Of a stretch of DNA of 64,000 nt, positions 52,620-61,714 are shown one piece after another. The DNA lies in the NCBI GenBank assembly GCA_036745415.1, contig DAIOGF010000003.1, positions 58,968 through 122,967 on the forward strand, in the 5' to 3' direction. The position numbers and the translations under genes are program-made. The stretch is from CAILQE01 sp036745415 (GTDB lineage: Bacteria > Patescibacteriota > Saccharimonadia > Saccharimonadales > UBA4665). The number at the start of each line of letters is the position of its first letter. The stretch's first letter is position 1. A model generated the notes under the pieces. It was given only the letters and a program-made list of their open reading frames with translations, searched no databases and was not told the origin of the DNA.

Positions 52620-53183
52620 TTAATAATATAAGTCTTTATATTTCGCATTCCTTTTATCAAGATGCGCAATCATATCATCAATTAATTTTTCTATATCTTC
52701 ATTGAAGCTTATATATACTTCTTTGTGGAATTCAGTTATATCTAAAATTCTTCTAATTTCGGATTCTATACCACCCGATCCATCTACGAAACCCACTGGG
52801 ATATCACTCTCAACTGCAATCGTAAATTCATGAAGAGTACCCATTCTTCCACCGATGCTTATTACGGCATCGGATGAAGTTACAAGTAATGCATCACGAC
52901 CAACATAATGAAGACCAGTGTATAAAATAGCATCATACGCATTAGTTGGAAGCCTATATTTCATAACATGATCAATTTTAGAAGCAGCAGGACTTATTCC
53001 AATACTCGATGTACCGCCAGCTTTTTTATATGCTTCTGCAACAATATTAGGAAGCCCAATAGTAGCACCAGTCAGAATGCCCTGACCTTTTTTGGCTAAT
53101 ACTTCGCCAACCTTTTTGGCCAACTTATCGGAGATTTCTACACTCTCGCCCTTAGCTGCACCAGATATACAAAATTGATACAT
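52620..53183 (-). CDS. SLOG/LOG-like nucleotide-binding family protein
   Basis: 187 residues with a Rossmann-like fold. GRMGTLHEFTIAVESDIPVGF resembles the GGxGTxxE motif of the LOG (cytokinin riboside phosphoribohydrolase) and TIGR00725 groups. Here the central Gly is replaced by Arg-Met, so phosphoribohydrolase activity is uncertain. TATAAT (53195-53200) ends 11 bases before the ATG, with no Shine-Dalgarno site. Likely a nucleotide-binding protein; substrate unknown. Confidence 0.7.
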   Translation of the reverse strand: MYQFCISGAAKGESVEISDKLAKKVGEVLAKKGQGILTGATIGLPNIVAEAYKKAGGTSSIGISPAASKIDHVMKYRLPTNAYDAILYTGLHYVGRDALLVTSSDAVISIGGRMGTLHEFTIAVESDIPVGFVDGSGGIESEIRRILDITEFHKEVYISFNEDIEKLIDDMIAHLDKRNAKYKDLYY

Positions 53184-53194
53184 TTCTAAAAGTT

Positions 53195-53200
53195 ATTATA
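53195..53200 (-). promoter_or_regulatory. -10 box of the LOG-like gene, near-leaderless
   Basis: TATAAT 11 bases before the ATG (53181-53183). Leader of about 4 bases expected. Confidence 0.45.
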
Positions 53201-53212
53201 ACGTGGTTAAGC

Positions 53213-54436
53213 TTAATCTACTAGAGAAAAAGTTGGCTCAATTTGTTTATTGAAATTGTCTTGCAGCTCTTCTTTTTTTATATATCTTTTTATTAGTTCA
53301 TTTTTAAGTGCTCTTTTGAAGAAGAAGGAACTAGCTTGATCTAGCTTAAGATCATGACTGAGGTTATATGCAACATCTTGGAGATGGAGTGAAGTTACAT
53401 GATTTTTATCTACATGAGCTAATAACTCATTATCTTTAAAGAAAGAAAAATCTTTAAATAATTCGCATATCTTTTCGGTTACTCTACTTAGATATAAGTC
53501 GGATTTGTTGATTAATGGATGCTCTACTTCAAGTTTTAAATCATTCATAAATCTCATTGCTAGAGGATAGGAAATATTAGTCCCAAGTAAACTCATCTCA
53601 GTTTGAGGTAGGTTTGAAGAAAGCGCCGTAACCCTTTTGGCAAAATCTTTATTAACTTGTGAAAGTTTAATATAGCTAGATAGAATTTTTAATTCATTAA
53701 CTTCTTCTATAGCCATACTTAATATACTAGTTAGTTGTCCAGCCTTGAGATTATTATCTATTGGAAAGATTACTAATGTAGATAGCTCAAAACTAGATAT
53801 AAAGTTTAATTTAGTTCTATCTTCTACATCTTGAAGGAATTCACGCCATTTTGCATTAGGAGCATTAATGAATTTTAATTTACTTGTCTCAAAATCTGCC
53901 GGAGTTAGCTTATTGTAACTATGATAAAAGTTATTAAGATAAGTGGGACTTTCTAGTGAGTTAATTGCAACAAGAACTAAAGCTGGATTAGAACGTTTTA
54001 ATAATGAGTCTACACTTCTAAAGTCTAATCTTTTCATGACTGCTTTTGGTGGGTGAGATTTGAAATAGTTTTTGAGGAATTTTGACTTCAGTGATATTAC
54101 ATCATGACTTTTAAATTGATTATGAAGTAGCTCGAGGAGTCCATCCTCAATATTTGCTGCTGCATTAACATTTTGTCCAGCTAGAGTTCTAATTTGTTTA
54201 GTTAAATTATTATCTGCTTCAGCTAATTTATGAAGTGATGCCGCATATAATTCGTGTTGATTAGTATCAGTTGGATCTAAGTCCAGTTGCTCAATTTTTC
54301 TAGAAAGGTTTTGAGCGATTTCGTTCTCTAATTTAATATCATGATTAGGACTACCATTGGCCCTCTCAAGATCCCTCAAACTAAATCGAAATTTTGGATC
54401 AGATATTTCTAATGCATTAGATAAGTATCTACTCAT
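53213..54436 (-). CDS. Helical protein of unknown function
   Basis: I do not recognise this 407-residue protein. It is leucine- and lysine-rich, predicted almost entirely helical, and lacks a signal peptide, membrane segments and cysteine motifs. It starts at ATG 54434-54436 behind a TGCTAAAAT-type extended -10 with about an 11-base leader. It stands between the carbon cluster and the LOG-like gene, on the same strand. Base composition and codon use match its neighbours. Confidence 0.68.
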   Translation of the reverse strand: MSRYLSNALEISDPKFRFSLRDLERANGSPNHDIKLENEIAQNLSRKIEQLDLDPTDTNQHELYAASLHKLAEADNNLTKQIRTLAGQNVNAAANIEDGLLELLHNQFKSHDVISLKSKFLKNYFKSHPPKAVMKRLDFRSVDSLLKRSNPALVLVAINSLESPTYLNNFYHSYNKLTPADFETSKLKFINAPNAKWREFLQDVEDRTKLNFISSFELSTLVIFPIDNNLKAGQLTSILSMAIEEVNELKILSSYIKLSQVNKDFAKRVTALSSNLPQTEMSLLGTNISYPLAMRFMNDLKLEVEHPLINKSDLYLSRVTEKICELFKDFSFFKDNELLAHVDKNHVTSLHLQDVAYNLSHDLKLDQASSFFFKRALKNELIKRYIKKEELQDNFNKQIEPTFSLVD

Positions 54437-54467
54437 ATTTTTATTTCTATATATATTTTAGCATAAG

Positions 54468-55475
54468 CTAAATATTTGAAGGCTTGTACCAGTCAGGAGC
54501 TTTTTTAAGGTATTCTAGAAGTTCATTCTTAGATAATAGGCCTTCTTGACCACCAACTTTTTGTACTACGTTCATTGAATTTATAGGTGCCCACATTAGA
54601 GCCCCTTCCATATCCTCACCCATAGCAAGAGCCGCAACAAATGTAGATGCAAAGGCATCTCCAGCACCGGTTCGTTCGTATGGTGGAGCTATATCTGGAT
54701 AGACAGGCATTTTTAGTCTCTTCGTTCCATCAGAAGCATATGCACCAGCAGGTCCATCAGTTATTACTACAATTTTAGGTCCAAGTGCATGCAGTTTGTT
54801 AAATAGGTCATTAAAGTCATGATAATTTCCATTGGATATTTTTACAGCTTCTTCTCTATTTACCAAGAGCACATTAGATCTTGCGTAAATCTTTGCTAAT
54901 TTTTCTGGACCAAATTCTAATTGAAATGTACCAGGCTGAAACGCTAATTTGATATCTTTATTATCTTCACGGTCTAGCCATTCAATAACCTCATGATGAT
55001 AATCTAAACTGTTGTGACCAATAGAGCTAAAGTAAACCCATGAAGGTTTATCGTCGGCAGTTAGATGTGGCCATTTATAGTCGTACTCTTCATGTTTAAT
55101 AAGGATTGTTCTTTCCTCTTTATACCAAAGCACAAAGTGATAATTACTTTTCTTAGCTCGATTAATTTTAATTAGATGAGCAAGAACCTTATTAGCCTCC
55201 AAAGCTTCAATAATATCTCTTCCGTAATCGTCATTGCCTACATTGGATATAAGACCACTCTTAAGTCCTAATCTAGCAAATGCTACCGCAGCATTTCCTG
55301 AGTTTCCAACACCTGCAATTAGAGTATTAAAGTCATAGGGAATCTTTGTGCCATATTCCATTGCAAGTAATTTTTCATCTCCTCTTGGAATAATTTCAGC
55401 ATTGTCATCTATTAATTTAACGAAGTTGTCTATTACTACATCACCGATTGAAAGTACGTCTATTTTTTCTGCCAT
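54468..55475 (-). CDS. PfkB family sugar/nucleoside kinase
   Basis: 335-residue ribokinase-fold kinase. GVGNSGNAAVAFARLGLKS is the first PfkB signature, and ERTGAGDAFASTFVAAL the second, with the catalytic Asp and anion hole. The substrate cannot be read from sequence. Its place directly behind class II aldolase, with one base between them, suggests a phosphofructokinase- or tagatose/fructose phosphate-type role, or ribose/nucleoside salvage feeding the pentose-phosphate genes beside it. Confidence 0.88.
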   Translation of the reverse strand: MAEKIDVLSIGDVVIDNFVKLIDDNAEIIPRGDEKLLAMEYGTKIPYDFNTLIAGVGNSGNAAVAFARLGLKSGLISNVGNDDYGRDIIEALEANKVLAHLIKINRAKKSNYHFVLWYKEERTILIKHEEYDYKWPHLTADDKPSWVYFSSIGHNSLDYHHEVIEWLDREDNKDIKLAFQPGTFQLEFGPEKLAKIYARSNVLLVNREEAVKISNGNYHDFNDLFNKLHALGPKIVVITDGPAGAYASDGTKRLKMPVYPDIAPPYERTGAGDAFASTFVAALAMGEDMEGALMWAPINSMNVVQKVGGQEGLLSKNELLEYLKKAPDWYKPSNI

Positions 55476-55476
55476 A

Positions 55477-56394
55477 TTAATTTAATACTGCCTTTCCTGA
55501 GGAATTAAAATCTTCTATCTTAGATTCAACTATCTTGCTTACTGCAGGAACTACTTCCTTAGCGATAAGTTTAGCGACTGAATATTCATCTGGATTTTCT
55601 TTAAGAACTTTTTCTAATGTAGTCCTATAGGCGAATCTCATGTCTGAATTGATATTTATTTTAGTAACACCGATCTTAACGGCATCTCTAAAATAATGTC
55701 CAGGAGTGTCACTGCCGCCATGAAGGGATATATTACAGTCTATAGAATCTCTAATCTTTTGAAGTAGCTCTAAATCTAATTTCTTTGGCACTGGATATTT
55801 ACCATGCAAATTACCAATAGCTGCAGCGAAAGTGTCTATCTTAGTTTCATTAACAAAACTATGAGCAAGCTCTGGAGTTGAAAATGTTTTCTTAATTTCT
55901 TCGTAGTCAATTTCTTTATCGAAATAATTAGATCCACCCTGGAAATAATGTGGTTCGCTCTCTACAAGTGCTCCTGTAAGTTTAGCGTATTCAACGACTT
56001 CTTTAGTGGCATCAATAATTTCTTGGTCAGTTGCATCGTGATTAGACTGAGAAATATCTATATGTATAAATTCAAATCCAGCTTCTATACCCTTCATAGC
56101 AGCCTCAACAGATGGACTGTGATCGAGATTTACATACATCTCTACTCCATACTGACCTTTAAGGTTATCTACCATATCTCGGACATTATTAAGTCCTATA
56201 GTATCTACTTCACCCTGACTTACTTCAACTAAAACTGGGGCTTTGTATTTACTAGCAGCCATACATACAGCTATTAGTGTTGGTTCGTCATCCAAATTGA
56301 AAGCTCCGAATGCCCAATGTTCATCCCTAGCTTGTTTCATTCTTTCTCTAGCTTTAGCACAGTTTTTTCGTATTTGTTCTAATGTTAATGGCAT
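55477..56394 (-). CDS. fba: Class II fructose-bisphosphate aldolase
   Basis: 305-residue zinc-dependent aldolase that interconverts fructose 1,6-bisphosphate with two triose phosphates. Zinc and catalytic residues are visible in VNLDHSP, NLHGKYP and SLHGGSD, and the phosphate-binding loop in VTKININSDMR. A tagatose-bisphosphate preference cannot be excluded. It lies between tktC and the PfkB kinase, all on the minus strand with short gaps. Confidence 0.93.
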   Translation of the reverse strand: MPLTLEQIRKNCAKARERMKQARDEHWAFGAFNLDDEPTLIAVCMAASKYKAPVLVEVSQGEVDTIGLNNVRDMVDNLKGQYGVEMYVNLDHSPSVEAAMKGIEAGFEFIHIDISQSNHDATDQEIIDATKEVVEYAKLTGALVESEPHYFQGGSNYFDKEIDYEEIKKTFSTPELAHSFVNETKIDTFAAAIGNLHGKYPVPKKLDLELLQKIRDSIDCNISLHGGSDTPGHYFRDAVKIGVTKININSDMRFAYRTTLEKVLKENPDEYSVAKLIAKEVVPAVSKIVESKIEDFNSSGKAVLN

Positions 56395-56423
56395 ATCTTA
56401 TATTCTAATTGTTTATGCTTATT

Positions 56424-57395
56424 TTATCTACCCAACAAATGATGAATATTGAGCATAACGTGCTCATAGTCTAGTCTGTATTTCTTAATTAACTCATCGG
56501 GTTGACCTGATTCACCAAAATGATCTTCAATCCCCATTCTCTTAATTTTTACAGGATAATGTTCGCTTAGAAATTCACTAACTGCACTACCAAATCCACC
56601 TGCTAACTGAGCTTCCTCAATAGTTAAGACTAGGTTAGTTTTCTTAACAGAAGAAAGTATAGTTTGCTGATCAAGTGGTTTTATTGTCGGAACGTGAACC
56701 ACTTCAGCATCTATTCCTTCCTTGGATAAAAGATATGCAGCCATAAGACCTTGGTAAGTCATAGTTCCAGTAGCAAGAATAGAAATATCCTTACCTTCTT
56801 TTAGGACATATGCCTTACCTATCTCAAACTCATAGTCATGATTGAATATTGTGGTTACCGGTTCTCTAGCAAGACGAAGATAACTGGGCTTATTATTTCT
56901 AGCTATCTCAAGAGTAGCCTTCTCAGCTTCAACAACGTCGGCAGGGGCTATTACTATCATATTAGGAAGAGATCTCATTAGCGCTATATCTTCTAGCATC
57001 TGATGCGTAGCTCCGTCAGGACCTACACTTACTCCAGCATGAGATCCAATAATTTTTACAGGCACGTCGTTTAGACATACTGTAGTTCTAATTTGCTCCC
57101 AGTTTCTGCCAGGAGAAAATGCAGCATAGGATGAGATAAAGGGTATTTTACCCATGGCTGCAAAACCACTTCCTGTAGTTACTAGGTTCTGTTCAGCAAC
57201 TCCAGCTTCAAAAAATCTATTTTCAAACTTTTCTTTAAATAAATGCATCTGAGTCGATTCAGTTAGGTCTGCGCAAAGCGCTACAACTCTATTATCTAGC
57301 TCACCTGCTTTAAGTAAACCAATTCCAAAACCTTTTCTGTTTGCTTCCTTAGTTGGAGCATTTATATAGTCGGCAAGAAATTTATTGGTGCTCAC
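56424..57395 (-). CDS. tktC: Transketolase, C-terminal half
   Basis: 323 residues with the pyrimidine-binding and C-terminal domains of transketolase. It shows the family segments FFEAGVAEQNLVTTGSGFAAMGK, HAGVSVGPDGATHQ and EAQLAGGFGSAVSEFL. It needs the N-terminal partner encoded just upstream, and its start overlaps that gene by 14 bases. Split transketolases are typical of CPR bacteria and archaea. Confidence 0.94.
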   Translation of the reverse strand: MSTNKFLADYINAPTKEANRKGFGIGLLKAGELDNRVVALCADLTESTQMHLFKEKFENRFFEAGVAEQNLVTTGSGFAAMGKIPFISSYAAFSPGRNWEQIRTTVCLNDVPVKIIGSHAGVSVGPDGATHQMLEDIALMRSLPNMIVIAPADVVEAEKATLEIARNNKPSYLRLAREPVTTIFNHDYEFEIGKAYVLKEGKDISILATGTMTYQGLMAAYLLSKEGIDAEVVHVPTIKPLDQQTILSSVKKTNLVLTIEEAQLAGGFGSAVSEFLSEHYPVKIKRMGIEDHFGESGQPDELIKKYRLDYEHVMLNIHHLLGR

Positions 57396-58236
57396 TTTTA
57401 ATCCTTCCGCCTAAAGTTCGTAGTTCATGTAAGGCTTTTTTAGCTTGCTCTTTATCTGGTGCTTTACCATGCCAATGAAAATCGTTCTCCATAAAATCTA
57501 CACCTTTTCCGGGAATGGTATGAGCAATAATCATGACAGGTTTATTCTCAATAGCCTTAGCCATTGCGCAAGCATCAATAAATGCTTCTATGTTATTACC
57601 ATCAACATCAATAACAAACCAACCAAAACTTTCCCATTTAGCTTTCACATTCTCTAGTGGCATAACATCTTCAGTAAATCCATCAATTTGAATATTGTTA
57701 CGGTCCAATATTGCAATTAAGTTAGAGAGTTTGTATTTGCTAGAAAACATAGCAGCTTCCCATACATTACCCTCATCAGTTTCACCGTCACCCATAACTA
57801 CATAAACATGTCTGTGATGCTGGTTGTCCATCCTTAGACTTAGCGCCATACCATTGGCCTGAGACAATCCACTTCCAAGTGGACCAGAAGTAGTTTCTAG
57901 GCCAGGCAACCGATTTCTCTCAGGATGACCTTGAAGTCTACTTCCAAGCTTACGCAGAGTCTTTAATTCGCTTCTAGGAAAATAGCCCTTATGTGCCATT
58001 ACGGCATATCTAACTGGAACACAATGACCATTGCTTTGAACTAAGATATCCCTATCTTCCCAAAGTGGATTTTCAGGATCATTTACTAATATGTCGTAAT
58101 AAAGCGCAGTGAAAATATCTGCAAGTCCAAGAGGTCCTGCCGGATGACCACTTCCAGCTTCTAATAACATAGAGATGATGTCTTCTCTAACTTCATTTGC
58201 AATTGTTTCTAGTTGTTTAATCGAGTAGGTGCCCAT
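57382..58236 (-). CDS. tktN: Transketolase, N-terminal half
   Basis: 284 residues with the thiamine diphosphate pyrophosphate-binding domain. GSGHPAGPLGLADIFTALY at ~28, MGDGETDEGNVWEAAMFSS with the GDG motif, and HTIPGKGVDFMEN are standard. Together with tktC it transfers two-carbon units between sugar phosphates. It starts 5 bases before the rpe-like gene ends, in transcription order after rpe. Confidence 0.94.
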   Translation of the reverse strand: MGTYSIKQLETIANEVREDIISMLLEAGSGHPAGPLGLADIFTALYYDILVNDPENPLWEDRDILVQSNGHCVPVRYAVMAHKGYFPRSELKTLRKLGSRLQGHPERNRLPGLETTSGPLGSGLSQANGMALSLRMDNQHHRHVYVVMGDGETDEGNVWEAAMFSSKYKLSNLIAILDRNNIQIDGFTEDVMPLENVKAKWESFGWFVIDVDGNNIEAFIDACAMAKAIENKPVMIIAHTIPGKGVDFMENDFHWHGKAPDKEQAKKALHELRTLGGRIKSEHQ

Positions 58237-58240
58237 ATGC

Positions 58241-58870
58241 TTATCTTAATTTTAACATAAGCTTATTGAAACTTTCTTTTGGATTCTCGGATAAAGTTAC
58301 ACTTTTACCTACGTTTAGCACTCTAACTCCCGCGTCAGCAATTTCTCGGATGTTATATTCGTTTATTCCTCCATCCCAGGCTATTTCATATCCAGGGTAG
58401 AAATTATGTACCTGTCTTGCTTTATATAAAAGATTTAGATCACTAACACCACCTTGGTATCCTAAGTGACCAGAAAATATTAAAATTTGTTCAAAGTAGG
58501 CTAGAATTTCAGCAACATCATTAACATTAGTATTCTGAAGCAGAACTAGTCCAGCTTTAATGTTATGTTTCTTTAGTTCTTTGGCGAAATATACATGATC
58601 TACTCTGCACTCATAGTGTATTAGAACTAAATGAGGCTTAAGATCGATAATTCGCTCTAGCAGTAGTTCTGGTTCTTTAACCATAAGGTGCAGATCTATC
58701 ATGAGATTATCTGGCCAACTCATTTCATCTAAACTTGGGCTTTTTGAGGAAGTAAATACACCATCCATATAATCTATATGGATATGATTAGTTATTTCTT
58801 TAACAATATTTAGTTGCCTATTGAATTCATCAATATTTGTAGCTGTTACGGTTGGACATATTTCAGTCAT
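58241..58870 (-). CDS. rpe: Ribulose-phosphate 3-epimerase-like protein
   Basis: 209-residue TIM-barrel enzyme interconverting ribulose 5-phosphate and xylulose 5-phosphate. Metal ligands fit HIDYMDG, DLHLMV and AWDGGIN. The sequence is diverged: the usual PSILSAD start reads CPTVTAT, and the FVPN after MDGVF is missing. The core site is intact, but a change of substrate is possible. It sits between rpiB and tktN in the pentose-phosphate cluster. Confidence 0.82.
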   Translation of the reverse strand: MTEICPTVTATNIDEFNRQLNIVKEITNHIHIDYMDGVFTSSKSPSLDEMSWPDNLMIDLHLMVKEPELLLERIIDLKPHLVLIHYECRVDHVYFAKELKKHNIKAGLVLLQNTNVNDVAEILAYFEQILIFSGHLGYQGGVSDLNLLYKARQVHNFYPGYEIAWDGGINEYNIREIADAGVRVLNVGKSVTLSENPKESFNKLMLKLR

Positions 58871-58882
58871 AATTTCCCACCT

Positions 58883-59326
58883 TTATAACGAATCTATTTC
58901 ATTAAGTCTTCTTACATATCTAGCAGCATTAGCAAATGGAGTTGTCATAAATACTTGAATAATGTCTTTTATATCTTCTAGTATCGTATGATCCGCGCTA
59001 AGACAAAGAACATTAGAATCATCATCATTTCTAGCGCTGTAAGCTAACTTAGTATTCCAACAAAGCGATGCCCTTATACCCTTAAACCTATTCGCAGCTA
59101 TGCACATTCCTTGTCCGCTACCACAAAGCAAAATTGCTTTTGAATTAGAATCTTCATCACTTAATAGTTGATGAACGGCTGTTTTAGCAAAAACCGGATA
59201 ATCATCATTGGGATCTAATTCAGTGCCAGACAAATCTACAACTTCATAATTTTTACTATGTAGAAATTTAATTAAGTCTTCCTTAATATGGAATCCATGA
59301 TGATCGCTAGCTAGGTATATTTTCAT
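58883..59326 (-). CDS. rpiB: Ribose-5-phosphate isomerase B
   Basis: 147 residues, RpiB/LacA fold, interconverting ribose 5-phosphate and ribulose 5-phosphate. SDHHGFHIKEDL, LLCGSGQGMCIAANRFKGIRASL with the catalytic Cys68 and SNVLCLSAD are present. The ring-opening His of the usual HND motif is Asp101 (NDDDSNVL). Its ATG overlaps the gap stop by 4 bases, so the two are coupled. Confidence 0.9.
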   Translation of the reverse strand: MKIYLASDHHGFHIKEDLIKFLHSKNYEVVDLSGTELDPNDDYPVFAKTAVHQLLSDEDSNSKAILLCGSGQGMCIAANRFKGIRASLCWNTKLAYSARNDDDSNVLCLSADHTILEDIKDIIQVFMTTPFANAARYVRRLNEIDSL

Positions 59327-60345
59327 TTATATGCGTTTTTTCCTATGTCAGCAGTTACTTCAACTAGTCTATTAGAATAACCCCATTCATTGTCATACCA
59401 AGCTACTACTTTTACTAAGTTACCACTAACTACATTAGTTAGATTAAGGTCAACAATTGCAGAATAAGAATTACCGATAAAATCTGTACTTACTAATTCT
59501 TCGTCGGTTACAGCTAAAATTCCCTGATAATATTTCTCTTTTGCTGCTTTTTTGAAAGCATTATTTACTTCTTCAATGGTTACATCTTTTTTAAGCACCA
59601 TAGTAAAATCTGCCAAGGACACTACTGGGGTTGGTACTCGTACTTCAAATGCTCCGAATATTCCACCAAGTGCAGGCAACGCTCTGGCTGCGGCTATAGA
59701 GGCTCCGGTAGTTGTTGGTACAATGTTTTGTGCTCCGGCACGATCTTCTCTTAAACTCTTTCCTGGACCATCCTGTAGGTGCTGAGATGCTGTATATGAG
59801 TGCACTGTTGTCATCATTAACTTCTCTATTCCAAATTCTGTTTCAATAACGTGAAGTACTGGAGTAATACAGTTAGTAGTACAAGATGCATTAGAAAATA
59901 CGTCATTTTCTTCATCTAATTTCTCATCATTAACTCCAAGAACTATAGTTGGAGCAGATTCAGCAGAATCTCCCTTGGTTGGAGCTGAAATGACTACTCG
60001 TTTAGCTCCAGCTTTGATATGAGCCCTTGCCTTATCTGGTTCTACGAAGAAACCAGTAGATTCAATAACTACATCTACTTTCATTTTCTTCCAAGGCAGC
60101 AGTGTAGGATCTTTTTCAGCTAGGACTGGTATGTGCTTTCCTTTTACAATAAGGCCCTTGTCGTCAAAAGTCACTTTGTGATCATATAGTCCATAAGTTG
60201 AATCATGTTGTAGTAGATAAGCTAGAGTCTTATTATCTGTAATATCGTTAATCGCAACTATTTCGATATCGCTCCGCTCAAATGCAATCTTAAAAGCGTT
60301 TCGTCCAATACGTCCGAAACCATTTATGGCCACCTTAATCTTCAT
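59323..60345 (-). CDS. gap: Glyceraldehyde-3-phosphate dehydrogenase
   Basis: 340-residue homotetrameric glycolytic enzyme. GFGRIGRN starts the NAD-binding domain. The catalytic Cys is in SNASCTTNCITP, and the activating His in TVHSYTASQ. WYDNEWGYSNR closes the catalytic domain. INDITD after the second beta-strand favours NAD. A strong AGGGAGGG Shine-Dalgarno sequence precedes the ATG, marking a highly expressed gene that heads the gap-rpiB-rpe-tkt-fba-PfkB run. Confidence 0.96.
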   Translation of the reverse strand: MKIKVAINGFGRIGRNAFKIAFERSDIEIVAINDITDNKTLAYLLQHDSTYGLYDHKVTFDDKGLIVKGKHIPVLAEKDPTLLPWKKMKVDVVIESTGFFVEPDKARAHIKAGAKRVVISAPTKGDSAESAPTIVLGVNDEKLDEENDVFSNASCTTNCITPVLHVIETEFGIEKLMMTTVHSYTASQHLQDGPGKSLREDRAGAQNIVPTTTGASIAAARALPALGGIFGAFEVRVPTPVVSLADFTMVLKKDVTIEEVNNAFKKAAKEKYYQGILAVTDEELVSTDFIGNSYSAIVDLNLTNVVSGNLVKVVAWYDNEWGYSNRLVEVTADIGKNAYK

Positions 60346-60418
60346 TTATAACCCTCCCTAAAAGTTAATATGCTTATGCATATATTTTAAGGTTAAGTAT
60401 ATCCATTACGCAAGTTTA

Positions 60419-60946
60419 TTATTTCTGGTAACGTTCTACGCACTCACCAATAATCTTTTTGGCTTCTTCAATGTCGCCCCAACCATTCACTACAGTACTT
60501 CCAGGTTTCTTTAGATCTTTATAGTGTTTGAAGTGTTCTTCAAGTTGTTTTAGGTACTGCTCGCCAAGGTCACTTAAAGTCTTGTATCTATTTCCAGAGT
60601 GTCGATCGTCTTCAGGAACTACTACAACTTTGTGATCATTTTCTCCGTCATCAACGAAATTAAGAACTCCTAAAATTCTAGCTTTAAGCCAAATTCCAGT
60701 TGGAAGTGGTTCTTCTGTAAATATTAGAACGTCAAGCTCGTCGCCATCTTCATCTAGGGTTTTAGGAATAAATCCGTAATTAATAGGTTTTGCATAAATA
60801 GCAGGCTCTACTCTATCTAGAGTGAAAGCAGCTCTTTCTCGATCCCATTCAATTTTAAGAGTTGATCCTTTTGGAATTTCATTAACAACATTTAGTAGAC
60901 CGTTCTGATAATCTCCGGTTTCTAGTACTTTATTAAAATCTGGCAT
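60419..60946 (-). CDS. ppa: Inorganic pyrophosphatase
   Basis: 175-residue soluble family I pyrophosphatase that pulls biosynthetic reactions forward. IPKGSTLKIEWDRE, NYGFIPKTLDEDGDELDVLIF and DDGENDHKVV supply the Mg-binding Asp/Glu residues. An AAGGAG lies 9 bases before the ATG. It precedes gap on the same strand with a 73-base gap, so it may have a separate transcript. Confidence 0.95.
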   Translation of the reverse strand: MPDFNKVLETGDYQNGLLNVVNEIPKGSTLKIEWDRERAAFTLDRVEPAIYAKPINYGFIPKTLDEDGDELDVLIFTEEPLPTGIWLKARILGVLNFVDDGENDHKVVVVPEDDRHSGNRYKTLSDLGEQYLKQLEEHFKHYKDLKKPGSTVVNGWGDIEEAKKIIGECVERYQK

Positions 60947-61019
60947 TTATAATCTCCTTGTTTAGACTATTTTTATTACTCTAACATTATATATCAAGTA
61001 ATTGAGGTAATGAACCAAA

Positions 61020-61025
61020 TATACT
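61020..61025 (+). promoter_or_regulatory. -10 box of the flavin reductase gene, near-leaderless
   Basis: TATACT 11 bases before the ATG at 61037. The only AGG is too near the start codon to act as a Shine-Dalgarno site. Confidence 0.4.
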
Positions 61026-61036
61026 AAGATTAGGTT

Positions 61037-61714
61037 ATGACAGCAACAACCTTTAGAAGCAAAAAGCATTTAGGGTCTAATTTATATACATTTACTTTTG
61101 ATATACCTTGGCATGATTTAGAGTTTCAAGCCGGCGAATTCATTCAACTTAAGATTGAGCACGATAATCCAGATGATAGAGGAGATAAAAGATGGTTTAC
61201 TGTTTCTAATGTATGGACAGACATCAGAATTGAAATAACTACAAGATATTTTGGGGATAAAACTAGCACATTTAAAAAAGCCTTATTTAATCTAAAAAAA
61301 GGAGATATAGTACACTTCTCTGATCCTATGGGAGATTTCGTTCTACCTAAAGATAAGAAACTCAGATTATTATTTGTAGCCGGCGGAATAGGAATTACTC
61401 CGTATATGGCGATGCTTAAATACATGAAAGGTTTTGATGATATTAGACATAGCAAACTTATCTGGAAGTTAAATAGCCTCGAAGATAAGTTTGAAATACC
61501 TGAAGCCCCAAAAAAAGTAGAACAATTAGTAATAACTGACAAAGATTTATTTACACCTGAATACATCTTCGAACAATTTAAAGACTTTAATGCTGATCGA
61601 ATATATATAGCCGGACCAGAACCAATGGTTGAAATATTTAATAACGGACTTCAGAAGTTAGGTATTCCAAAGAGATCTATAAATACCGACTTCTTCCCTG
61701 GGTATAAGAACTAA
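61037..61714 (+). CDS. Ferredoxin-NADP reductase family oxidoreductase
   Basis: 225 residues of the FNR-like flavoprotein fold: an FAD-binding barrel with RWFTVSN (the RxYS-type flavin motif) and an NAD(P)-binding domain with GGIGITPYMAM and AGPEPMVE. It lacks a ferredoxin-like iron-sulfur domain. It transfers electrons between NAD(P)H and an unknown carrier. Its stop overlaps that of trxB by 4 bases (convergent). Confidence 0.88.
   Translation: MTATTFRSKKHLGSNLYTFTFDIPWHDLEFQAGEFIQLKIEHDNPDDRGDKRWFTVSNVWTDIRIEITTRYFGDKTSTFKKALFNLKKGDIVHFSDPMGDFVLPKDKKLRLLFVAGGIGITPYMAMLKYMKGFDDIRHSKLIWKLNSLEDKFEIPEAPKKVEQLVITDKDLFTPEYIFEQFKDFNADRIYIAGPEPMVEIFNNGLQKLGIPKRSINTDFFPGYKN

Noticed and set aside
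60370..60385. ATATGC/GCATAT hairpin upstream of gap as a terminator or operator
   Set aside because: Short, AT-rich, no adjacent U-tract, and no known operator match.
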